This document shows positions 1 to 5,479 of a DNA stretch of 8,165 nucleotides, one piece after another. The DNA is from Candidatus Helarchaeota archaeon. Its GTDB lineage: Archaea; Asgardarchaeota; Lokiarchaeia; Helarchaeales; HEL-GB-A. The DNA lies in the NCBI GenBank assembly GCA_013375405.1, contig JABXJU010000198.1, positions 1-8,165 on the forward strand. Reading direction: 5' to 3'. The notes under the pieces were generated by a model. That model searched no databases. It was not told the DNA's origin and was given only the letters and a program-made list of their open reading frames with translations. The position numbers were made by a program, and so were the translations under genes. Positions within the stretch are counted from its first letter, which is position 1; each line of letters starts with the position of its first letter.

Positions 1-42
1 AAAGCAAAATTACCGTAGATGTAAGCAGGAACGAATAACTGG

Positions 43-86
43 AAAAAAACTTTAAAAGTTCAAACTGGGAAAAAAAATAAAAAAAA
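43..86 (-). terminator. Double T-tract terminator after the coiled-coil gene
   Basis: Read on the minus strand, four bases after the TAA stop there are eight Ts, an A and eight Ts (plus-strand A runs 79-86 and 70-77). A further run of seven Ts (plus 43-49) follows the small palindrome AACTTT-A-AAAGTT (48-60). T tracts without a strong hairpin are the usual archaeal termination signal. The operon should end here. Confidence 0.65.
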
Positions 87-90
87 GATT

Positions 91-3000
91 TTAAACTCGA
101 GTAATTTTTTGAGCGCGGCTCATCCACATTGGCCCCATGAGCTCGTGGAATTGCTTGGCAAAGCCATCTTGTTGGGAAACGATGGCAACAAATTCTTCTG
201 GTTTGATGCCTTCATAGATTGGGGCAATGAGAATTTCTTCGCCATCGCGTGCGCACGCAAATATATCGCTTTCTGGACGCTGGCGGATTTGGATATTGCC
301 TTTATCGAGCATTTGTTGCACACGTTCTCGTTGGGTTGCCAGAATTTTGGTAGCAATAATAACTCGCCTCGTAGAGGGAGTTTGCATTAGGGCGTCGAAC
401 GGCAGATCATCAAAGGAGGGTGCTATTACAGAAACTGTGGATTTTGTCCTAACCAGCATGTCCTTGATATACTCAACAATGGCGTCGTGGGTGACAAGAG
501 GCCAAGTCAGCACTCCTTGAATTGGTAATACATTAGTTAATTCCTTCCAAACGGCGCGAAGTAGCTGTGATCTCTCGAGAGTTCGTGCCTCAGATTCCCT
601 GAAAACTTTAGCCATGTCATTATTCGCCGTATTCAATCGATTGGTGATGACAGTTTCGGTTTCATCGGATTTGGAGGCAAAATTTTCATTTAAGGTATTA
701 GCATTTGTTTCATAGTCTGCTTGATGTTGGGTCGCCAATTCGAGGAGGGTTTTTTCCATGTCGGTAGCATCAGTTTGGAATCCTGCGGCATGGTTAGAGG
801 CAATTTCGTTCACTTGATCAGCGGTTGCTTTGGTTAAATCTTGTATTTGCTTGAGGTAATCAGTGTCGATCTCATTAATTTCTTGTTTAATAGTAGAGAA
901 TCCTTCATTGACTCTTGCAGAAACGGTATCTTGGGTATCAGTAATCATTTTATTAGCCCGTTCAATTTCGATATTGACGGCACCAGACACTTCTTGTTTC
1001 ATGGTGTCAGTTGTGGAATCTAATTCTCCAAATTTAGTGTCATCAATATTTTGAAGGTTTGTTTTATGGGTTTGAATAATTTCAGAAAGTAAGTTTATGG
1101 TTTCAGTCCGCAGATCATGGGCACGTCCATCTAAATCATCTACTCGTTCAGCGACGACCTTATAGAAATCATCACGCATGGTATCTAATTCATTTCGATA
1201 TGTATCTGTGCGTTCGTCGAGGGTTTCCGACAATGTTTTTTCGAGAGTTGCCGTATCAGTCTGTAATCTATTAACTTGAGCCAAAACAGTATCCAAAAAG
1301 CGGTCTTGAATCTGATTAGAGATATCTTTGAAACGCTTTACCAAATCGTCCATACCGCTCGATATACTATCTTTAAGTGAATAGAATTCAAGATCGGTAG
1401 CTTCGATCTGAGAGTTGAATAGTGTGGCAGCAGCATCTCCAAGAACAGACTGATTATCTTTGAACCATTGAAGGTTGGAATCAGCAATAGTAATGGCGGT
1501 ATTTTTCATTTCATTGCAACGAGCAGATACAGCTGCAGTTTCCGTATCAATAACATTTTTTGTGGATGCTTCAGTAGTGGAAAACCAAGCATCAAATTTT
1601 TGAGTATTGGATTGAACATAATTATCCATGTTTGTATTAAGTGTGTCCACCATTTGATTCATATTTTCGTTGAGCTTGTTGGTTAAATCATCTAGTTTGG
1701 TTTTCTGCAGTTTCCTTATCGCATTCAAATCTTGTATTGCCATATTCACCGTTTCTTTTAGAGTTTCATTTGCACCAACTTTCTCTTTCAGGTTATCTTC
1801 AACGCTTCGGCCCCATTCGCGGAGTTCATTTTCCAATTCTTTGATTAAATCAGAAACCGTGGATTTTGTCCCACCTACGATATCCTTTATTGTCCCTTGT
1901 TCCGTTTTTGATAATGTTTTTACATCAGACTTATGGTCTGAAACTATATTCGATAGAGAAGAAACCATCTCTTTTTCGACTTTTTTGATTTGTTCAGTCA
2001 AACTTCCTAAGCGGCTATCAATATCGGTAATAAAGCTCTGCTTTAAAGATGAACAATTTTGTGTTAGACCAGCAATTTTTTCGTCGATAGTCTCCGATAA
2101 CTTCTTCTCTAATACAGTTGAGTCGGCATGGAGGCGTTTCACCTGATTTTCAATTCTTTGTAAAAAGTTATCTTGAATTTCTTGTAATGTTCCTTTCATA
2201 CGAGCAAGTAAATCGCTTGTAACACCAGCTATACTATTTTTTAATTTGTAGAATTCGGACTCTTGTGTTTCAATCTCCTTGTTAAAAGTTTCTGCTGCAC
2301 GCGTTCGCATTAGCCTAGCCCGATCTTTAAACCAATCAAAATTTGTTTCAATTGATTTGCTAATCTCTTCTTTTAAAACACCATCTTTGTCTCGAACGAT
2401 AGCAATTTGTTTATCGATTCTTTTTAGGAACTCAGCAGAGAGGTCGGTATGCCACTGATCATAAGCGTTATAGACATCATTACGATTAGAATTAATGATT
2501 TCCTTCACACCAGCGACATATTTATCAAAAGAGCCATCAATCTTGATGTTCATAAGGTTTAATGCTTCATTGTGGTCATTTGAAACTTTATCATGGATTT
2601 CTTTCGTTTGGTTCGTTAATAGGTCATATTTCTTATCAAGAGCTGCTGAGAGTGTTTGTTCATATTCATGAATATTTGCATTATGAGCATCATTCTTCTC
2701 CTTAAACGCCACGGAAATTTCTTCTTTCTTCTTCTCAACATCTGAGTTTAGTTTCATGATGTGCTCTGTAATTGTTTTAGATATACTTTCCCGGGCTTTT
2801 ACCGTATCCTGCGCAAACTTTTCAATTTGGGTGCTTACGGCTTTCGCAACAGCGTCTTTCAGATTTATTACTTCGCTTTGTAAGGTTGAGATATGTCCTT
2901 TCACGTGCCCATCTAATTCTTCCCTCGAAGTTGCAGTTTTATTACGGAAAGAATCTAAGTATTGAGTAAAGGCACTCCAGGGAACAGTGGGCATATAACG

Positions 3001-3246
3001 GGATAACCCTTTGACAATTTCCTTAGTTTCAACTGCCAATTGCCCTGTGAGAAATTTTTTCACAGAAATTTGGGCTTCTTCGAAGGTAATATTTGCCATT
3101 GCGGCAATTGAGCTAGCTGTAATAAATCCCTTTCCATAGAGAGCAACAAATGCCCGAGCTTCACCCTCGGTAATTTGAATTCCCATTTCTTTTAAACTTT
3201 CCATGATTATTTTTACCATACTAGGTTTTTCAGTTACACTTGCCAT
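91..3246 (-). CDS. Giant coiled-coil protein with TrmB-like N-terminal winged helix and TrmB/PLD-like C-terminal domain
   Basis: The protein has 1051 residues. Residues about 10-85 look like a TrmB-type winged helix: a helical segment with an ITEGEARAFVALY motif, then an FITASSIAAMANITFEEAQ helix-turn-helix. Residues about 105-890 are almost entirely polar heptad-like helix, rich in K, E, D, T, N and Q with few prolines, so a long coiled coil is expected. No transmembrane segment or signal peptide is seen. Residues about 895-1051 form a globular alpha/beta domain (STVSVIAPSFDDLPFDALM, RRVIIATKIL, EILIAPIYEG, ending GPMWMSRA) resembling the effector domain of TrmB regulators. No HKD phospholipase motif is present, so catalysis is not expected. 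TrmB proteins are normally about 250-350 residues with a short coiled linker; here the linker is about 800 residues. The ATG is set by a strong TAAGGAGAT site. It is second in an operon behind the ATPase. Role unknown: DNA-bound scaffold, chromosome-associated filament or giant sensor are all possible. The gene is certain; the TrmB homology is moderately supported by pattern. Confidence 0.85.
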   Translation of the reverse strand: MASVTEKPSMVKIIMESLKEMGIQITEGEARAFVALYGKGFITASSIAAMANITFEEAQISVKKFLTGQLAVETKEIVKGLSRYMPTVPWSAFTQYLDSFRNKTATSREELDGHVKGHISTLQSEVINLKDAVAKAVSTQIEKFAQDTVKARESISKTITEHIMKLNSDVEKKKEEISVAFKEKNDAHNANIHEYEQTLSAALDKKYDLLTNQTKEIHDKVSNDHNEALNLMNIKIDGSFDKYVAGVKEIINSNRNDVYNAYDQWHTDLSAEFLKRIDKQIAIVRDKDGVLKEEISKSIETNFDWFKDRARLMRTRAAETFNKEIETQESEFYKLKNSIAGVTSDLLARMKGTLQEIQDNFLQRIENQVKRLHADSTVLEKKLSETIDEKIAGLTQNCSSLKQSFITDIDSRLGSLTEQIKKVEKEMVSSLSNIVSDHKSDVKTLSKTEQGTIKDIVGGTKSTVSDLIKELENELREWGRSVEDNLKEKVGANETLKETVNMAIQDLNAIRKLQKTKLDDLTNKLNENMNQMVDTLNTNMDNYVQSNTQKFDAWFSTTEASTKNVIDTETAAVSARCNEMKNTAITIADSNLQWFKDNQSVLGDAAATLFNSQIEATDLEFYSLKDSISSGMDDLVKRFKDISNQIQDRFLDTVLAQVNRLQTDTATLEKTLSETLDERTDTYRNELDTMRDDFYKVVAERVDDLDGRAHDLRTETINLLSEIIQTHKTNLQNIDDTKFGELDSTTDTMKQEVSGAVNIEIERANKMITDTQDTVSARVNEGFSTIKQEINEIDTDYLKQIQDLTKATADQVNEIASNHAAGFQTDATDMEKTLLELATQHQADYETNANTLNENFASKSDETETVITNRLNTANNDMAKVFRESEARTLERSQLLRAVWKELTNVLPIQGVLTWPLVTHDAIVEYIKDMLVRTKSTVSVIAPSFDDLPFDALMQTPSTRRVIIATKILATQRERVQQMLDKGNIQIRQRPESDIFACARDGEEILIAPIYEGIKPEEFVAIVSQQDGFAKQFHELMGPMWMSRAQKITRV
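739..1605 (-). repeat. Internal protein repeat unit B (residues about 548-836)
   Basis: This is the second unit, directly following unit A in the protein. Landmarks in order are W554, WFKD at 594-597, EFYSLKDSI at 620-628, IQDRFL at 646-651, VNRLQ at 658-662, LEKTLSETLDER at 668-679, LLSEIIQTHK at 719-728 and VSG at 753-755. The near gap-free register over about 200 residues is more than two unrelated coiled coils would share by composition, and the conserved tryptophans, phenylalanines and tyrosines are not typical of random heptads. Boundaries are approximate. Confidence 0.75.
1606..2472 (-). repeat. Internal protein repeat unit A (residues about 259-547)
   Basis: This is the first of two consecutive units of about 289 residues inside the coiled coil. 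Aligned by eye to unit B at a constant offset of 289 residues, shared positions include W265/W554, I277-D278/I566-D567, WFKD at 305/594, EFY-x-LK-x-SI at 331/620, IQDxFL at 357/646, VxRL at 369/658, LEKxLSETxDE at 379/668, F405/F694, LSxI at 431/720, HK at 438/727, G451/G740 and VS at 464/753. After about residue 490 the offset becomes 290. The similarity is at protein level; the DNA has diverged. Confidence 0.75.
2473..2694 (-). repeat. Degenerate, shortened repeat unit preceding unit A (residues about 185-258)
   Basis: YEQTLSAALDKKYD (195-208) matches LEKTLSETLDERTD of unit B (668-681). DH at 224-225, then GSFDKYVAGVK at 238-248, matches DH at 437-438 and GTIKDIVGGTK at 451-461 of unit A. 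The offset to unit A changes from 184 to 213 residues between these two blocks, so this copy appears to lack about 29 residues (near four heptads). Similarity further N-terminal is too weak to call. Confidence 0.45.
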
Positions 3247-3253
3247 TCAAATC

Positions 3254-3262
3254 ATCTCCTTA
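3254..3262 (-). promoter_or_regulatory. Strong Shine-Dalgarno site for the coiled-coil gene
   Basis: The minus strand reads TAAGGAGAT, with 9 bases between GGAG and the ATG at 3246. It lies wholly within the 21-base gap after the ATPase stop, supporting translation of the second gene from a shared mRNA. Confidence 0.7.
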
Positions 3263-3267
3263 GTTCA

Positions 3268-5160
3268 TTATATTGCTCCTGTAGGGATTTTTTTTGATAA
3301 TTGTTCATTCAATTTATCAGCAAATTTTTGTTGCCCAATTTTAGTGAATTCTTCTGCTGCCTGTTTCAACACATTCGCTGCTGTCGAACTATCACCCATT
3401 TTCAGATAGATATCTGAAAGTTTCCCGAAGAACTGCCAAGCATAAAAATATTCTTCTTTAGCCATGAAAGTTTCAGCTGCTGTTTTAATCATGTCAATTA
3501 ACATTTCATTTTCATTTATTTCATCAAGTAGCCGTTGTGCACGTGAGAAATTTGCCCTTGCCAACGGAAATGAATTCTTTTTAAGGCTTTCATCAGCTTT
3601 TTTCTTACACAATTGCACCAAATCTAGTGTCAATTCTTTAACTTTCCCTTGATCTCCAAGAAGTTTATATGATTCAATAGTTTTTGTCAAAACGTCCCTT
3701 GCATAGTCTCCTAAATCTTTGGCTTTAAATAGGTTCGCAGCTCGCTCTAAAATAAGTGAAGATTTCTCAATTTCGTTGATTTTAACATAGCTCTCTCCGG
3801 AAAGGCGGATATACTCAAAGGCCGCATTATAATATTCATATCTGAAGCTCGAATCAAAAATTCGCTCATATCCTCTCGCAATCAATTCAATTGGTGCGAC
3901 TAATCCAGCAGTTACCGCATCGATTCTGAGGCGTTCCATTTCATCGTGTAAGAAATCACTGAATAGCCTTCCATTTTCGGCATCATTTTCTGCGACATAC
4001 ATAATACCCTTGGCTTGTGCACTGATTGCGATATCACCTAAAGAGTTTCTCAAATGTTCCCAGAAAGCATTGAGTGTGATATAGTAGTAATCACCTACTT
4101 TTGATAACATCTTCTTGGATATTAATTTCTGAAGTTCAGTTTCACATTCATTAACTTGCATCCCCGTAGCTTGTGCAAGGGATATTGTATCTGCAAAATT
4201 CAGAGTTTCCATTGAGAACGCTTGGAAAATTTTTCGTTCTTCTTCAGAAATTTCCTCTAATTCTCTGTCAAACCCAGTTTTTACGCCACCTTCAATATTA
4301 TTCCAGACTTCTTTTGTTATTTCTCTAGCTTCACCCCGATTCTCATAAATGTACTTACCATTATAAAGGATCATTTGAGGTACATTTAAAGAAGTCTCAA
4401 TAAGACGTTCTTTAATTTCTTCGGCGAAACTTATTCCTGCAGAGCTTGCATGCTTATCTAAAAGTTTCGTCGCGTCTGCCATATTCAAGGTGGGAATTCC
4501 GATATCCTCAAAATTTGACAAAATATATTTGATTTTTGGGTAATAACGTTCCCAGGTTGAAATAACGAATAAAATTGGAATATTGAACGGTTTACCTTTT
4601 ACTTCTGTTGTTATGCGATCACAGGTGCCCTTTAGAAGATCAAATGCAATATCTAGGTCCAGATAAAGAAACCGCTCTATATTATCGATGAAAATGACAA
4701 TTCCTTGTTTTCCCTTTTTGACAATTTTCTTCTGATTGCCATCCAAACCTTTAGTAAATTTTTTGAAGAATTCTTCTGTGTATTTATTGCGATCTATTAG
4801 TTCATAAGAGCGCTTGACAAAAGGTGCCTTCTTCCCCTTTTTCCCACGCTTTTTTGGTTTTTGGGGTTTTTTAGGCTTCGTAACCTCGTTGATCTCTGCT
4901 CTCAAATCATCAAAAAAATATTGAGCACCAATTAATGGAATTTCTTTTGAAAGTACATAACATGAACTTGCCGCTATTCCTTCAAGTGTATTTATCAAAC
5001 TTGTCTTACCTATTCCACTTCTGCCGTGAATTATAATACCTTTACTCGTTTTTTCTCCACTCATTACTTTTCGCATCTGCTCTTCAAACAGATTAATTTC
5101 CCGTTTTCTACCGATAAAATTACTGGGAGAACATGGCGATATATAATCAAAACTCATCAT
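3268..5160 (-). CDS. AAA/STAND-like ATPase with winged helix and TPR-like C-terminal repeats
   Basis: The 630-residue protein opens with an FIGRKREI motif (15-22), as in archaeal ATPase/AAA_16/Orc1-like NTPases. It continues with Walker A GRSGIGKTS (46-54), Walker B GIVIFIDNIERF (153-164) and a sensor-1-like strand IPILFVISTWERY (194-206). A lid-like segment NVPQMILYNGKYIYE (259-273) follows, then a winged-helix region at about 304-370 (SLAQATGMQVNECETELQKLISKKML). From about 425 to 615 the protein is all helical hairpins with A/Y/L spacing typical of TPR or SNAP-like repeats. A strongly basic insert (95-111) lies between Walker A and Walker B. The residue after the Walker B aspartate is N160, not the usual acidic residue; E162 may compensate. 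Two consecutive ATGs (5160, 5157) follow an AAAGGTGAAG site; spacing is 5 or 8 bases, so the second may be the true start. No signal peptide or membrane segment is seen. It is the first gene of an operon with the coiled-coil gene. Expected to hydrolyse ATP and switch conformation; its partner is unproven. Confidence 0.88.
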   Translation of the reverse strand: MMSFDYISPCSPSNFIGRKREINLFEEQMRKVMSGEKTSKGIIIHGRSGIGKTSLINTLEGIAASSCYVLSKEIPLIGAQYFFDDLRAEINEVTKPKKPQKPKKRGKKGKKAPFVKRSYELIDRNKYTEEFFKKFTKGLDGNQKKIVKKGKQGIVIFIDNIERFLYLDLDIAFDLLKGTCDRITTEVKGKPFNIPILFVISTWERYYPKIKYILSNFEDIGIPTLNMADATKLLDKHASSAGISFAEEIKERLIETSLNVPQMILYNGKYIYENRGEAREITKEVWNNIEGGVKTGFDRELEEISEEERKIFQAFSMETLNFADTISLAQATGMQVNECETELQKLISKKMLSKVGDYYYITLNAFWEHLRNSLGDIAISAQAKGIMYVAENDAENGRLFSDFLHDEMERLRIDAVTAGLVAPIELIARGYERIFDSSFRYEYYNAAFEYIRLSGESYVKINEIEKSSLILERAANLFKAKDLGDYARDVLTKTIESYKLLGDQGKVKELTLDLVQLCKKKADESLKKNSFPLARANFSRAQRLLDEINENEMLIDMIKTAAETFMAKEEYFYAWQFFGKLSDIYLKMGDSSTAANVLKQAAEEFTKIGQQKFADKLNEQLSKKIPTGAI

Positions 5161-5162
5161 TT

Positions 5163-5172
5163 CTTCACCTTT
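5163..5172 (-). promoter_or_regulatory. Shine-Dalgarno site for the ATPase gene
   Basis: The minus strand reads AAAGGTGAAG. GGTG lies 5 bases before the ATG at 5160 and 8 bases before the adjoining ATG at 5157, so the spacing slightly favours the second methionine. Confidence 0.6.
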
Positions 5173-5243
5173 GGAACTATATTGATCTTTTAGTTTTGTT
5201 CCTCTCGTGTATTTGTTTTTACACCCTTTTTAATTAATCACCC

Positions 5244-5255
5244 TAATATAGTTTT
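5244..5255 (-). promoter_or_regulatory. Candidate TATA element for the ATPase/coiled-coil operon
   Basis: The minus strand reads AAAACTATATTA, an A-rich BRE-like stretch running into a TATA-like core. Transcription would begin about 25 bases downstream, leaving a leader of roughly 60 bases. The region is AT-rich throughout and other TATA-like words exist (for example CTTTTAAATA near 5369-5378), so the choice is tentative. Confidence 0.3.
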
Positions 5256-5361
5256 AGTTCTATAATTATCGAGATAAACTGGAGAATAGGCAACTAGTTT
5301 TAAACGGGGAGAAGAAATTTAAGAAGATATCAGATTTTTGGATAATTTTGTCGAGAGAAAG

Positions 5362-5398
5362 TCACTTTTATTTAAAAGGAACTCGAATTTAAAAGTGA
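5362..5398. repeat. Inverted and direct short repeats upstream of the ATPase operon
   Basis: Two 9-base arms, TCACTTTTA (5362-5370) and TAAAAGTGA (5390-5398), are perfect reverse complements around a 19-base centre. Overlapping them, ATTTAAAAG occurs twice as a direct repeat (5370-5378 and 5387-5395), 17 bases apart start to start. This could be a regulator-binding site, but AT-rich DNA yields such patterns by chance. Confidence 0.4.
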
Positions 5399-5458
5399 TA
5401 TAAGAAAATTAAATCAGTTTTATCTAAATCCTTAAAAATATTGAACTTAATAGCAAAA

Positions 5459-5470
5459 TATAAAAAAAAA
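5459..5470 (-). terminator. T-tract terminator after the peptidase gene
   Basis: On the minus strand, nine bases beyond the TAA stop there is a run of nine Ts followed by ATA. There is no clear hairpin. This fits archaeal T-tract termination and would separate the peptidase transcript from the downstream ATPase operon. Confidence 0.55.
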
Positions 5471-5479
5471 GAATAGATT

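Larger units (their letters stand above)
5161..5479. other. 319-base intergenic region between peptidase and ATPase genes
   Basis: This AT-rich stretch holds, in minus-strand order, the peptidase terminator (near 5470-5459), a repeat cluster (5362-5398), a candidate TATA element (5255-5244) and the ATPase ribosome site (5172-5163). I see no reading frame of convincing quality and no recognisable RNA gene. Its length and the terminator indicate that the two flanking genes are separate transcription units despite sharing a strand. Confidence 0.6.

Noticed and set aside
48..60. Palindrome AACTTT-A-AAAGTT as a classical hairpin terminator
   Set aside because: The loop would be a single base and the stem AT-rich, so a stable hairpin is unlikely. 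The adjacent T tracts are the better terminator signal.
109..390. Plus-strand open frame of 93 codons opposite the end of the coiled-coil gene
   Set aside because: It overlaps the well-supported globular C-terminal domain coded on the other strand, has no ribosome site and has no recognisable protein features.
1670..2146. Plus-strand open frame of 158 codons inside the coiled-coil gene
   Set aside because: Its Ser/Phe-rich composition is what the antisense of Glu/Lys/Thr-rich coiled-coil codons produces. The minus-strand frame is continuous and shows protein repeats.
739..2472. Repeats in the coiled-coil gene as a CRISPR array or DNA satellite
   Set aside because: The similarity is in protein sequence with a period of about 867 bases and diverged DNA. 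No short identical repeats with unique spacers were seen anywhere in the window.
91..3246. Coiled-coil protein as a methyl-accepting chemotaxis receptor or phage tape-measure protein
   Set aside because: There is no transmembrane segment, HAMP domain or conserved signalling hairpin tip, and no phage structural genes nearby. The winged-helix and alpha/beta ends fit a TrmB-like plan better.
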